Source: Pelobacter sp. UBA5610
GTDB taxonomy: Bacteria > Desulfobacterota > Desulfuromonadia > Desulfuromonadales > Syntrophotaleaceae
Reading direction: 5' to 3'
Assembly (NCBI GenBank): GCA_002424645.1
Contig: DIKU01000145.1
Span: 5,868 to 40,551, forward strand
DNA: 34,684 nt
The notes below the pieces were generated by a model, which worked only from the letters and a program-made list of their open reading frames with translations, did no database searches and was not told the DNA's origin. The position numbers and the translations under genes were made by a program. This document shows, one piece after another, positions 1 through 8,408 of the stretch (positions are counted from its first letter, which is position 1; each line of letters starts with the position of its first letter).

Positions 1-596
1 GTTCCAGCAACCCTCATGATATCTTGAGGGTCCTTGGTGAAAAAGAGCTGGCCAAATATCTTGTGGACGAGGTTCAAGAGGTATATCGTCTTCAGGGAGT
101 TAAGATCAACGACAAGCATATTGAAGTTATCGTCCGTCAGATGCTGCGTCGTGTCAGGATCAAGGAACCTGGTAATACACGCTTTCTTGCCGATGATCAG
201 ATTGAGCGTTGGGAATTCGAAGCTGAAAATAACAGGGTCCTGTCCGAGGGTGGTGTGCCGGCAGTCGGCGAGCCGCTTATGCTCGGGATCACCAAGGCGT
301 CGTTGTCGACGGAGTCGTTTATCTCTGCGGCCTCGTTCCAGGAGACGACCAAGGTCCTCACGCAGGCAGCCATCGAGGGGAAAATTGACCACCTCAGGGG
401 GCTGAAAGAAAACGTCATTATGGGGCGGCTCATCCCGGCAGGTACCGGCATCTCCAAGTATCGCAGCGTGCGGCTTCTTATTGAGGAGCCCGAGGAGATA
501 GAGGAGCCGTTACGGGATGATCTGGACGACGACTCACTGGATGCGGATTTTGACCAAGCCGAGTTCCAGGACATGGTTGAAGACAGTGATGAATAA
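1..596 (+). CDS. rpoC: RNA polymerase beta' subunit, C-terminal end (partial)
   Basis: This is the last ~197 codons of the RNA polymerase beta' subunit; the 5' part lies outside the window. The frame is open from base 3 and ends at TAA 594-596. The internal TTG at 24 is not a start, because the frame continues upstream. Visible family features are the conserved stretch VDEVQEVYRLQGVKINDKHI, then VRQMLRRVRI, then the C-terminal GRLIPAGTGISKYR segment. The protein ends in a very acidic tail rich in Asp and Glu (last ~40 residues). beta' forms the catalytic clamp of core RNA polymerase with RpoB and RpoA; rpoA is also in this window (18425). rpsL starts 138 bases downstream. Identification is secure. 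Confidence 0.97.
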   Translation, partial: SSNPHDILRVLGEKELAKYLVDEVQEVYRLQGVKINDKHIEVIVRQMLRRVRIKEPGNTRFLADDQIERWEFEAENNRVLSEGGVPAVGEPLMLGITKASLSTESFISAASFQETTKVLTQAAIEGKIDHLRGLKENVIMGRLIPAGTGISKYRSVRLLIEEPEEIEEPLRDDLDDDSLDADFDQAEFQDMVEDSDE

Positions 597-604
597 GTAA
601 GAGG

Positions 605-648
605 AAAAAACGGGAGGCGGCAAAAAACGCTTGACAAGCGCCTCCCGT
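605..648. other. rpoC-rpsL intergenic hairpin, terminator-like on the minus strand
   Basis: A perfect 10-bp inverted repeat has arms ACGGGAGGCG (610-619) and CGCCTCCCGT (639-648), with a 19-base loop. A second, mutually exclusive hairpin uses CGCTT (628-632) and AAGCG (636-640). Six A's (605-610) precede the left arm, so read on the minus strand this is a GC-rich stem followed by a U-run, the usual form of an intrinsic terminator. On the plus strand no T-run follows, so it should not end rpoC transcription efficiently. A TTGACA (631-636) lies in the loop, with a weak TAGTTT 17 bases on; I would not call a promoter on that. The rest of the gap to 734 holds only an AT-rich stretch (TATAAA at 677) and the rpsL ribosome site. 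Confidence 0.5.
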
Positions 649-734
649 ATTGATAGTTTGAGCGGGTTTTTCGCCATATAAAATCGTATGGTACTTTTTA
701 ACTTTTTGTAAGTTGATAATTCGGGAGTATGTAG

Positions 735-1106
735 ATGCCGACCATCAATCAGCTGATTCGCAAGGGACGTGAGAAAAAGGTTCGCAAGTCCACTGCGCCG
801 GCGCTTAAATGTAATCCGCAGAAACGCGGGGTTTGTACACGTGTTTATACGACAACCCCTAAAAAGCCGAACTCGGCCTTGCGGAAGGTCGCTCGCGTTC
901 GTTTGACCAACGGCATTGTTGTGACGTCCTATATCCCCGGTGTTGGACATAACCTTCAGGAGCACTCCGTCGTTCTTATTCGTGGCGGCCGTGTGAAGGA
1001 CTTGCCGGGTGTACGTTATCACATTGTTCGTGGGGCGCTTGATCTTGCAGGTGTTAAGGATCGCAAGCAAGGTCGTTCCAAGTATGGGGCGAAGCGTCCC
1101 AAGTAA
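735..1106 (+). CDS. rpsL: 30S ribosomal protein S12
   Basis: S12 sits at the decoding centre of the small subunit and controls translational accuracy. The 123-residue length matches the family (124 in E. coli). Diagnostic motifs are TPKKPNSALRKVARVRLTN and GGRVKDLPGVRYH. The two lysines whose substitution gives streptomycin resistance are both wild type (K43 and K88), and D89, the usual methylthiolation site, is present. The ATG is preceded by GGGAG at 723-727. It opens the str gene group (rpsL-rpsG-fusA-tuf) directly after rpoC. Nothing is unusual in the protein. Confidence 0.98.
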   Translation: MPTINQLIRKGREKKVRKSTAPALKCNPQKRGVCTRVYTTTPKKPNSALRKVARVRLTNGIVVTSYIPGVGHNLQEHSVVLIRGGRVKDLPGVRYHIVRGALDLAGVKDRKQGRSKYGAKRPK

Positions 1107-1126
1107 CCAGTGCGTGAGAGGTAACC

Positions 1127-1597
1127 ATGCCGAGAAGAAGAGAGATCGCCAAGCGGGTTATATTGCCCGACCCTAAGTATAGTGATCGCACGGTGGCCAA
1201 GTTTATCAACGCCATCATGATTGAGGGTAAAAAAAGCACTGCCGAAGGCATCGTGTACGGAGCCTTCGGGTTGCTTGCCGAGCGTTCGGGTGAAGAGGCG
1301 CTGGAAGTTTTTAAGAAGGCTGTTGAGAATGTTCGGCCGATGCTTGAGGTTAAGTCGCGCCGTGTTGGTGGTTCGACCTATCAGGTACCTGTTGAGGTTC
1401 GGTCTGATCGCCGTAACGCTCTTGCTATTCGCTGGCTGATCAATTATGCGCGTGGTCGCGGCGAGAAGACTATGGTTGAGCGTCTTGCGGGTGAATTGCT
1501 GGATGCGGCCGCTAATCGCGGCGCTGCTGTCAAGAAGCGGGAAGATACGCATCGCATGGCTGAAGCCAATAAGGCGTTCGCCCACTATCGTTGGTAA
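1127..1597 (+). CDS. rpsG: 30S ribosomal protein S7
   Basis: S7 nucleates assembly of the 30S head by binding the 3' major domain of 16S rRNA. At 156 residues it has the usual bacterial length. The basic start MPRRREIAKR, the segment FINAIMIEGKKSTAE and the conserved VGGSTYQVPVEV and RWLINYAR motifs are all present. It begins 20 bases after rpsL with AGAGGT upstream of its ATG. In E. coli S7 represses its own operon through the rpsL-rpsG spacer. The spacer here is only 20 bases, so that particular mechanism is not evident from the sequence. Confidence 0.98.
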   Translation: MPRRREIAKRVILPDPKYSDRTVAKFINAIMIEGKKSTAEGIVYGAFGLLAERSGEEALEVFKKAVENVRPMLEVKSRRVGGSTYQVPVEVRSDRRNALAIRWLINYARGRGEKTMVERLAGELLDAAANRGAAVKKREDTHRMAEANKAFAHYRW

Positions 1598-1632
1598 ATA
1601 GCGGTACGGATATTAGGAAGGAATAGATAGTT

Positions 1633-3711
1633 GTGGCACGCCAAGTAGCTTTAGAGAAGACGAGAAATATCGGCATTATGGCTCACATTGATGCCGGGAA
1701 GACAACCACCACTGAGCGTGTTTTGTATTACACGGGGGTCTCTCACAAGATTGGGGAGGTCCATGATGGTGCGGCGACGATGGACTGGATGGAGCAAGAG
1801 CAGGAGCGTGGTATTACCATTACCTCGGCTGCGACTACTTGTTTCTGGAAAGATCATCGTGTCAATATCATCGATACCCCTGGCCACGTTGACTTCACTG
1901 TTGAGGTAGAGCGTTCGCTTCGTGTTCTTGATGGATCGGTTGCTGTCTTTTGCTCCGTTGGCGGTGTCGAGCCCCAGTCTGAGACGGTTTGGCGGCAGGC
2001 TGACAAGTATCATGTTCCCCGTATGGCTTTTATAAATAAAATGGATCGTACGGGCGCCGATTTTGGTCGCGGTGTCACGATGATCCGTGAGCGTTTGGGT
2101 GCGAATGCTATCCCTTTGCAGCTGCCTATCGGCAAAGAAGATACCTTCTCTGGGGTCATTGATCTTGTAGAGATGAAGGCTATCGTTTGGGATGATGAGA
2201 GTCTTGGTGCCAGTTACGAGATTACGGACATCCCTGCGGATCTTCTTGCTGAGGCCGAGTCAGCACGTGAAGCGTTGGTTGAGGAGGTTTGTACTCACGA
2301 CGAAACGTTGATGGATAAGTACCTTGGTGGTGAAGAGATTAGTCTTGCCGAGCTTAAGGTGGGGATCCGTAAAGCATGTATTGGTATAAAGATGATTCCC
2401 GTGCTTTGCGGGAGCGCTTTTAAGAATAAAGGTGTTCAGAATCTTCTCGATGCGGTGGTTGATTACATGCCTTCGCCGCTCGATATCCCGGCCATTGCCG
2501 GTGTGATTCCTGACACGGAAGAGCAGGTCACGCGTCCTCCTGGTGATAGCAATCCTTTTGCTGCCTTGGCCTTTAAGGTTATGACTGACCCCTTTGTTGG
2601 GCAGTTGACCTTTTTCCGCGTATATTCTGGTGTGGCTGAGTCGGGCGCAACGGTTCTTAATGCGACCCGCGGTAAAAAGGAGCGTTTCGGTCGTCTCCTT
2701 AAGATGCATGCCAATAAGCGTGAAGAGATCAAGCAGGTTTACTCCGGGGATATCGCAGCCGCTGTTGGTCTTAAGTTGACCACCACCGGGGACACTCTGT
2801 GTGACCCAAGTGCTCCGGTTCTTCTTGAGTCGATGGAGTTTCCTGAGCCTGTTATTCATATCGCCGTAGAGCCTAAGACCAAGGCGGATATGGATAAGAT
2901 GGGTCAGGCGCTCGGTAAGCTGGTGCAGGAAGACCCCACGTTGCGGGTCAGGACGGACGAAGAAACCAGTCAGACCATCCTCTCCGGCATGGGCGAGCTG
3001 CATCTTGAGATAATCATCGACAGGCTGCGTCGTGAGTTTAAGGTTGAGGCCAATGTCGGTGCCCCTCAGGTTGCGTATCGCGAAACCATTACCAAGACCG
3101 TTGAGGTTCAGGGTAAGTTTGTCCGTCAGTCCGGTGGTCGTGGGCAATACGGTGACTGTTGGTTGCGGATTGAGCCTCTCGAGCCTGGTTCCGGCTTTGA
3201 ATATGTGGATGAGATCAAGGGTGGTGTAATCCCCAGGGAGTACATCCCTGCTGTTGGTAAGGGTGCTGAAGAGGCTGCCGAAAACGGCGTAATCGCAGGC
3301 TTCCCCATCGTTGACGTCAAGGTCTCCTGTTTTGACGGATCTTACCATGATGTCGACTCGTCCGAGATGGCTTTTAAAATTGCCGGATCTATGGGTTTCA
3401 AGGCCGGGGCTGCAAAAGCGGGTCCTGTTTTGCTTGAGCCTGTAATGGCAGTCGAAGTTGTTGTCCCCGAGGACTACATGGGTGACGTTATGGGTGATTT
3501 GAGTAGTCGTCGAGGTCGCGTTGTCGGCATGGATTCTCGTGGCGGCGCCCAGGTTATCAACAGTACCGTTCCTCTCGCTTGTATGTTCGGGTATGCTACG
3601 GAATTGCGCAGTATGACGCAGGGACGAGCCACCTATACGATGGTTTTTGATCACTACGAGCAGGTGCCCAAGGCTATTAGCGAAGAGATTATCGCACGCG
3701 TAAAGGGCTAG
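1633..3711 (+). CDS. fusA: Elongation factor G
   Basis: EF-G is the GTPase that drives ribosome translocation and, with RRF, ribosome recycling. The 692-residue length is standard. Domain I carries the P-loop AHIDAGKT (residues 17-24), the switch II DTPGHVDF and the guanine-specifying NKMD. Domain IV and V segments such as GRGQYGDCW and SRRGRVVGMD follow. The start is GTG 1633, with AGGAAGGA at 1615-1622 about ten bases upstream; an N-terminus of MARQVALEKTRNIGIMAHID fits the family. It lies between rpsG and tuf as in the classic str operon. No fusA paralog is seen in the window. Confidence 0.98.
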   Translation: MARQVALEKTRNIGIMAHIDAGKTTTTERVLYYTGVSHKIGEVHDGAATMDWMEQEQERGITITSAATTCFWKDHRVNIIDTPGHVDFTVEVERSLRVLDGSVAVFCSVGGVEPQSETVWRQADKYHVPRMAFINKMDRTGADFGRGVTMIRERLGANAIPLQLPIGKEDTFSGVIDLVEMKAIVWDDESLGASYEITDIPADLLAEAESAREALVEEVCTHDETLMDKYLGGEEISLAELKVGIRKACIGIKMIPVLCGSAFKNKGVQNLLDAVVDYMPSPLDIPAIAGVIPDTEEQVTRPPGDSNPFAALAFKVMTDPFVGQLTFFRVYSGVAESGATVLNATRGKKERFGRLLKMHANKREEIKQVYSGDIAAAVGLKLTTTGDTLCDPSAPVLLESMEFPEPVIHIAVEPKTKADMDKMGQALGKLVQEDPTLRVRTDEETSQTILSGMGELHLEIIIDRLRREFKVEANVGAPQVAYRETITKTVEVQGKFVRQSGGRGQYGDCWLRIEPLEPGSGFEYVDEIKGGVIPREYIPAVGKGAEEAAENGVIAGFPIVDVKVSCFDGSYHDVDSSEMAFKIAGSMGFKAGAAKAGPVLLEPVMAVEVVVPEDYMGDVMGDLSSRRGRVVGMDSRGGAQVINSTVPLACMFGYATELRSMTQGRATYTMVFDHYEQVPKAISEEIIARVKG

Positions 3712-3739
3712 TTGCCGTTTAAGAACAGGAGGATACTCC

Positions 3740-4939
3740 ATGTCGAAAGCAAAATTTGAAAGAACAAAACCCCATGTAAATATCGGGACCATTGGTCACG
3801 TTGACCATGGGAAAACGACGCTAACGGCAGCTATAACCAAGAATATGGCCGCACGTGGTCTGGCTGAATTCAAGGCCTTCGATATGATTGACAACGCTCC
3901 TGAGGAGCGTGAACGCGGTATCACTATCGCAACCGCTCATGTCGAGTATCAGACGGACAACCGGCATTACGCGCACGTTGACTGCCCTGGTCATGCTGAC
4001 TATGTCAAAAACATGATCACCGGTGCAGCGCAGATGGATGGTGCTATTCTGGTTGTCTCGGCTGCTGACGGGCCTATGCCTCAGACCCGTGAACATATCC
4101 TTTTGGCGCGCCAGGTTGGCGTCCCCGCCATGGTAGTGTTCATGAATAAGGCTGACATGGTTGATGATGCCGAGCTGATGGAACTTGTTGAGCTGGAGAT
4201 TCGTGAACTTTTGAGTTCCTATGATTTCCCTGGCGATGACATTCCCATCATCCCTGGCAGTGCCCTTAAGGCGCTCGAGTGTGGTTGTGGCAAAGCTGAT
4301 TGTGAAGCCTGCAAACCTATCCTCGATTTGATGGATGCGGTTGACAGTTATATCCCTCAGCCTGAACGAGACATTGACAAGCCGTTCCTGATGCCTGTGG
4401 AGGATGTGTTCTCCATCTCCGGTCGCGGCACTGTTGCAACCGGTCGTATTGAACGTGGCGTTGTGAAGGTTCAGGAAGAGATCGAGATTGTCGGCATGAA
4501 GGCGACCGTCAAGACTGTTGTTACCGGTGTTGAAATGTTCCGTAAGTTGCTCGATCAGGGCCAGGCTGGCGACAATGTCGGGCTTCTGCTTCGCGGGGTT
4601 AAGCGTGAAGATATCGAGCGTGGTCAGGTTTTGGCCAAGCCCGGTAGCATAACACCCCACACCAAGTTTAAGGCCGAAGCCTATATCCTTACCAAGGAAG
4701 AGGGCGGGCGCCATACGCCGTTTTTCAACGGTTACCGGCCCCAGTTCTATTTCCGGACAACTGATGTGACCGGCATTTGCGAACTGGCCGAAGGTACAGA
4801 AATGGTCATGCCTGGCGACAATGCCAGTATGACTGTAAACCTGATTACTCCGATCGCCATGGATAAAGAACTGCGCTTCGCTATACGCGAAGGCGGCCGT
4901 ACCGTTGGCGCTGGTGTCGTCAGCGACATCATTGAATAG
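3740..4939 (+). CDS. tuf: Elongation factor Tu with a Cys4 insertion motif
   Basis: EF-Tu delivers aminoacyl-tRNA to the ribosomal A site as a GTP complex. It is 399 residues long. G-domain motifs are GHVDHGKT (19-26), DCPGH and NKAD; domains 2 and 3 follow, ending in GGRTVGAGVVSDIIE. Between the SALK motif and domain 2, where E. coli EF-Tu has no cysteines, there is CGCGKADCEAC, giving C181, C183, C188 and C191. That spacing could hold a metal ion such as zinc. I recall similar motifs in EF-Tu of some Firmicutes, so it is not unique, but it is uncommon in proteobacteria. The ATG is preceded by AGGAGG at 3727-3732. Confidence 0.98.
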   Translation: MSKAKFERTKPHVNIGTIGHVDHGKTTLTAAITKNMAARGLAEFKAFDMIDNAPEERERGITIATAHVEYQTDNRHYAHVDCPGHADYVKNMITGAAQMDGAILVVSAADGPMPQTREHILLARQVGVPAMVVFMNKADMVDDAELMELVELEIRELLSSYDFPGDDIPIIPGSALKALECGCGKADCEACKPILDLMDAVDSYIPQPERDIDKPFLMPVEDVFSISGRGTVATGRIERGVVKVQEEIEIVGMKATVKTVVTGVEMFRKLLDQGQAGDNVGLLLRGVKREDIERGQVLAKPGSITPHTKFKAEAYILTKEEGGRHTPFFNGYRPQFYFRTTDVTGICELAEGTEMVMPGDNASMTVNLITPIAMDKELRFAIREGGRTVGAGVVSDIIE

Positions 4940-4950
4940 AGGGAATAGCC

Positions 4951-5259
4951 ATGCAAAGCCAGAAGATCAGGATCCGTTTAAAGGCTTACGATCATAAATT
5001 GCTCGACCTTTCAGTTAACGAAATTGTGGATACCGCCAAGCGTACGGGTGCCCGTGTTGCAGGGCCCATACCTTTGCCTACGGTTATCAATAAGTACTGC
5101 GTTTTGCGTGGTCCCCATGTTGATAAAAAGAGCCGTGAGCAATTCGAGATGCGCACCCACAAGCGGCTTCTCGATATTGTTGAGCCGACCCAGCAGACTG
5201 TTGACGCTTTGATGAAGCTTGACCTGTCTGCGGGCGTTGACGTCGAAATTAAGTTGTAA
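4951..5259 (+). CDS. rpsJ: 30S ribosomal protein S10
   Basis: S10 (NusE) is part of the 30S head and also acts with NusB in transcription antitermination. It is 102 residues, the usual length, beginning MQSQKIRIRLKAYDH and carrying the conserved GPIPLPT loop and RTHKRL motif. It follows tuf by 11 bases, so the str and S10 gene groups are joined here without a separate S10 leader of the E. coli kind. L4-mediated attenuation at such a leader is therefore not expected here, which is an inference from the absent spacer. Confidence 0.98.
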   Translation: MQSQKIRIRLKAYDHKLLDLSVNEIVDTAKRTGARVAGPIPLPTVINKYCVLRGPHVDKKSREQFEMRTHKRLLDIVEPTQQTVDALMKLDLSAGVDVEIKL

Positions 5260-5288
5260 GACTTTTCTTATAAGTAAGGGAACGCACC

Positions 5289-5921
5289 ATGACGAAGGGA
5301 ATCTTGGGTAAGAAGCTGGGAATGACCCAGGTCTTTGCTGCGGACGGCAAGTGTGTCCCGGTGACAGTGGTCGAAGCTGGGCCTTGCATCGTATTGCAGA
5401 AAAAGACTGAGGAAAAAGACGGCTACAATGCCCTTCAACTCGGGTTTGGAGCCAAAAAGGCTCAACGTACAAATAAGCCAGCCATGGGTCATTTCAAGAA
5501 GGCCGGCAAGGGCATGTTCGGTTTCCTGCGGGAAGTTGAATGCGACAGTGTTGATGATCATGCGGTTGGTGACGAAATCACCTGTGGTGAATTCTTTGCT
5601 GCCGGTGACATTATTGATGTTACTGGGACCAGTAAGGGTAAGGGCTTCCAGGGCGTTATTAAGAGATGGAACTTTGCAGGTGGTCGTGCCAGCCATGGCT
5701 CCATGTTTCATCGTCGTCCGGGCGGTATTGGTGCAAGTGCTTGGCCATCCCGTGTTTTTAAAGGTAAGAAGATGGCGGGCCAGATGGGTAACAAGCGTGT
5801 CACCACTCAGGGACTTGTAGTGGTCGATGTGCGCCCCGAAAAGGGCCTGGTTCTTGTTAAAGGGGCCGTACCGGGGCCTGTCAACGGCCTGTTGCTCATC
5901 CGGAAAAGCCGCAAGGTTTGA
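5289..5921 (+). CDS. rplC: 50S ribosomal protein L3
   Basis: L3 binds 23S rRNA near the peptidyl transferase centre and starts 50S assembly. The 210-residue length is normal. The N-terminal KGILGKKLGMTQVF, the central TGTSKGKGFQGVIKRW and the GASAWPSRVFKGKKMAGQMG region are diagnostic. The central extension contains the conserved Gln (GQMG) that is methylated in E. coli. The ATG is preceded by AAGGGA at 5276-5281. It is in standard S10-operon order, between rpsJ and rplD. Confidence 0.98.
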   Translation: MTKGILGKKLGMTQVFAADGKCVPVTVVEAGPCIVLQKKTEEKDGYNALQLGFGAKKAQRTNKPAMGHFKKAGKGMFGFLREVECDSVDDHAVGDEITCGEFFAAGDIIDVTGTSKGKGFQGVIKRWNFAGGRASHGSMFHRRPGGIGASAWPSRVFKGKKMAGQMGNKRVTTQGLVVVDVRPEKGLVLVKGAVPGPVNGLLLIRKSRKV

Positions 5922-5957
5922 TAGCCGGGCTGCATTTAGAGATTCTGGAGAAATACC

Positions 5958-6578
5958 ATGGCAAAAATCGCAGTTTATGACATAAACCGGAATCAGGTGT
6001 CTGAGCGGGAGCTCTCTGATGAAGTGTTTAACACTGAAGTCAAAGGGTACCTGATCCACGATATGGTTCGATATCAGTTGGCCGCCCGTCGCCAGGGAAC
6101 CTCGGCTTCGAAGAACCGTGCCGCTGTTTCCGGGGGTGGCAAGAAGCCTTACCGTCAGAAGGGAACCGGTAACGCACGCCAGGGTACTGTTCGCGCACCT
6201 CATTTTGTAGGTGGCGGGACTGCCTTCGGTCCTAGTCCCCGGGATTACAGCTTTAAGCTGAACCGGAAAGTCAAGAAAGCCGCTTTACGCTGTGCCCTGT
6301 CTGCCCGCTTCAAAGAAGAGAGGCTGTCGGTGCTCAATGAGATTCAACTTGATGCCATTAGTACCAAGGGTGTTGTTGAAGTTCTCAAGCGGTTCGAACT
6401 TGACAGTGTTCTGGTGATCGTTGATGGAGAAAATCGGAACCTGGAGCTGTCCGCTCGTAATCTTCCTCATGTCAAGGTTCTTAAAGCCGAAGGTGTGAAC
6501 GTTTACGATCTGATGAAGCATCGGAATCTGGTTGTCACCGAAGGTGCTGTCGAACAGTTGGAAGGAGCGTTAGGGTGA
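5958..6578 (+). CDS. rplD: 50S ribosomal protein L4
   Basis: L4 lines the peptide exit tunnel of the large subunit. It is 206 residues long. The tunnel-loop region shows GGKKPYRQKGTGNARQGTVR followed by HFVGGGTAFGP, typical of the family and the site of macrolide-resistance changes in other bacteria. The C-terminal part is the globular Rossmann-like fold. In E. coli L4 represses its operon through an S10 leader that is not visible here. The stop codon overlaps the rplW start region (TGATG at 6576-6580), suggesting translational coupling. Confidence 0.98.
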   Translation: MAKIAVYDINRNQVSERELSDEVFNTEVKGYLIHDMVRYQLAARRQGTSASKNRAAVSGGGKKPYRQKGTGNARQGTVRAPHFVGGGTAFGPSPRDYSFKLNRKVKKAALRCALSARFKEERLSVLNEIQLDAISTKGVVEVLKRFELDSVLVIVDGENRNLELSARNLPHVKVLKAEGVNVYDLMKHRNLVVTEGAVEQLEGALG

Positions 6579-6865
6579 TGAAGCCGCTACACGAGATACT
6601 TAAACGACCCTTGGTGACCGAGAAAACCGTTCAGCAGGAAGGCGAAGCTCAGGTTGTTGCCTTTGAAGTCAAAAGGGATGCTAACAAAGTAGAGATCAAG
6701 AATGCTGTTGAGCATGCTTTTGAAGTCAAGGTTAAGAATGTCAATACAGTGCTCGTCGCCGGTAAGGTGAAGCGCCTGGGTCGCACTTACGGCAAGCGTT
6801 CCAATTGGAAAAAAGCTTACGTAACCCTGGCCGAAGGTAGCTCGATCGATCTGTTCGGTGTTTAA
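6578..6865 (+). CDS. rplW: 50S ribosomal protein L23
   Basis: L23 sits at the tunnel exit and is the docking site for trigger factor and SRP. The product from ATG 6578 is 95 residues, a normal length, with the family opening LKRPLVTEKTV and the later RLGRTYGKRSNWKKAYVTL. ATG 6578 shares its A with the rplD TGA. A GTG at 6575, one codon earlier, is also possible. GAAGGAG at 6561-6567 suits either start. I preferred the ATG. The gene is tightly coupled to rplD. Confidence 0.95.
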   Translation: MKPLHEILKRPLVTEKTVQQEGEAQVVAFEVKRDANKVEIKNAVEHAFEVKVKNVNTVLVAGKVKRLGRTYGKRSNWKKAYVTLAEGSSIDLFGV

Positions 6866-6898
6866 TGGGGTGCAATCAGGTAAAACGGAGTTACGATA

Positions 6899-7720
6899 AT
6901 GGCAATCAAAAAGTATAAGCCGACTTCGGCCGGCCGACGGCACATGACCTCGGCTGATTTCGCCGACATCACAGTCGCCAAACCGGAAAAATCGCTCGTT
7001 GAAAAGCTCAGTCAGACCGGTGGGCGTAACAACGTTGGGCGTATCACCAAGCGTCATACCGGTGGTGGGCACAAGCGCAAATATCGCGTTATCGATTTCC
7101 GCCGGGAGAAAAAAGATATTCCCGCTAAAATCGTTAGCATTGAGTATGATCCCAATCGCTCCGCGCGCATTGCACTTTCTTGCTATGCAGACGGCGAAAA
7201 ACGCTATATCCTGGCGCCTCTCGGATTGAAAGTCGGGGATGTCGTGATTGCCAGTGAGCAGGCTGATATCAAGCCCGGCAATGCTCTTTCTATTCGTTCT
7301 ATCCCCTTGGGTACTTGGGTGCATAACATCGAATTGAAAGTAGGCAAAGGCGGACAGCTTGCTCGTAGCGCCGGCACCTATGCCATGATCGCTGCTAAAG
7401 AAGGCAAGTACGCACAGCTTCGACTCCCTTCGGGCGAAGTGCGGTTGGTGCTGCAGGATTGCTGTGCCACAGTGGGCCAGGTAGGTAACATCCAGCATGA
7501 AAATGTCAAAATTGGTAAAGCTGGACGTAATCGTTGGCTTGGCGTCCGTCCGCAATCTCGCGGTGTTGCCATGAACCCCGTGGATCATCCCCACGGTGGT
7601 GGCGAGGGTAAGAGCTCCGGTGGCCGTCATCCGGTTACACCTTGGGGCGTACCTACCAAGGGATACAAGACCCGCGTCAATAAGCGTACTGATCGCTTTA
7701 TTGTTCGCCGTAAGAAGTAA
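6899..7720 (+). CDS. rplB: 50S ribosomal protein L2
   Basis: L2 is one of the most conserved large-subunit proteins and is needed for subunit association and peptidyl transfer. It is 273 residues, as expected. Diagnostic segments are MAIKKYKPTSAGRRHMT at the start, NVGRITKRHTGGGHKRKYR, and the C-terminal MNPVDHPHGGGEGKSSGGR, which contains the functionally important His. CGGAG at 6886-6890 precedes the ATG. It is in the usual place between rplW and rpsS. Confidence 0.98.
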   Translation: MAIKKYKPTSAGRRHMTSADFADITVAKPEKSLVEKLSQTGGRNNVGRITKRHTGGGHKRKYRVIDFRREKKDIPAKIVSIEYDPNRSARIALSCYADGEKRYILAPLGLKVGDVVIASEQADIKPGNALSIRSIPLGTWVHNIELKVGKGGQLARSAGTYAMIAAKEGKYAQLRLPSGEVRLVLQDCCATVGQVGNIQHENVKIGKAGRNRWLGVRPQSRGVAMNPVDHPHGGGEGKSSGGRHPVTPWGVPTKGYKTRVNKRTDRFIVRRKK

Positions 7721-7747
7721 ATATGTTGAAACGTAGAGGAGACCACT

Positions 7748-8023
7748 GTGGCTAGATCAATTAAAAAAGGGCCGTATGTCGAAGAGAGCCTCCTTCGTAA
7801 AGTTGATCTCGAAGGTGGAGCCGGTTCCAAAAAAGTTATTAAGACCTGGTCTCGGCGATCGACTATTTTTCCTGAGTTTGTTGGATATACCTTCGCCGTC
7901 CATAATGGTAAAAAGTTTATCCCTGTTTTCGTCAGCGAAAACATGGTAGGGCATAAGCTCGGCGAATTCGCTCCTACGCGCACCTATTATGGTCATGGTG
8001 CAGATAAGAAGAGCAAAAGGTAA
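7748..8023 (+). CDS. rpsS: 30S ribosomal protein S19
   Basis: S19 forms a complex with S13 in the 30S head near the tRNA A site. The 91-residue protein begins ARSIKKGPYVEESLL and contains TWSRRSTIFPEFVGYTFAVH and HKLGEFAPTRTY, all standard. The start is GTG 7748, behind GAGGAGA at 7736-7742, and gives the expected N-terminus; no ATG is available in that position. The gene lies between rplB and rplV. Confidence 0.97.
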   Translation: MARSIKKGPYVEESLLRKVDLEGGAGSKKVIKTWSRRSTIFPEFVGYTFAVHNGKKFIPVFVSENMVGHKLGEFAPTRTYYGHGADKKSKR

Positions 8024-8057
8024 GTGACAAGCGATTTCGCAAGAGGAGTTTCTATTC

Positions 8058-8390
8058 ATGGAAGCTAAGGCCAAGCTTAGGTATGTGCGTCTGTCGCCTC
8101 GTAAGACCAGACTTGTGGTCGATATGGTGCGCGGAAAAGGGGTTCAGGAGGCGCTTAATATTCTGAGGTTTTCGCCCCAGAAAGCGGCCAGCATCGTTTA
8201 TCAGCTCGTCGGCTCGGCTGTGGCCAACGCCGAGCAAAAAGGCGTAGCTGACGTAGATCGGCTGTTTATTGAGAGTATAGCCGTTGATCAGGGGCCCGTG
8301 CTGAAGCGCTTTATGCCGCGTGCACAGGGACGAGCCACCCGGATCCGCAAACCGACCAGCCACATTACCGTGGTTCTGAACGAAAAATGA
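8058..8390 (+). CDS. rplV: 50S ribosomal protein L22
   Basis: L22 spans the large subunit and its hairpin lines the peptide exit tunnel. The 110-residue protein opens MEAKAKLRYVRLSPRKTRLV and ends with the beta-hairpin KRFMPRAQGRATRIRKPTSH, where macrolide-resistance changes occur in other species. AAGAGGAG at 8041-8048 precedes the ATG. The stop (TGA 8388-8390) is followed by a near-perfect ribosome site for rpsC. Confidence 0.98.
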   Translation: MEAKAKLRYVRLSPRKTRLVVDMVRGKGVQEALNILRFSPQKAASIVYQLVGSAVANAEQKGVADVDRLFIESIAVDQGPVLKRFMPRAQGRATRIRKPTSHITVVLNEK

Positions 8391-8408
8391 GTTTAAGGAG
8401 GTGATGGT

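Noticed and set aside
631..659. Promoter TTGACA-N17-TAGTTT before rpsL
   Set aside because: The -35 is perfect but the -10 matches only three of six positions, and it sits inside a hairpin loop; too weak to call.
2260..3792. 510-codon open frame on the minus strand across fusA
   Set aside because: It is antisense to a certain EF-G gene, has no recognisable domain or ribosome site, and is explained by the codon use of fusA.
6587..7630. 347-codon minus-strand frame across rplW and rplB
   Set aside because: It is a shadow of highly conserved ribosomal genes with no protein-family signal.
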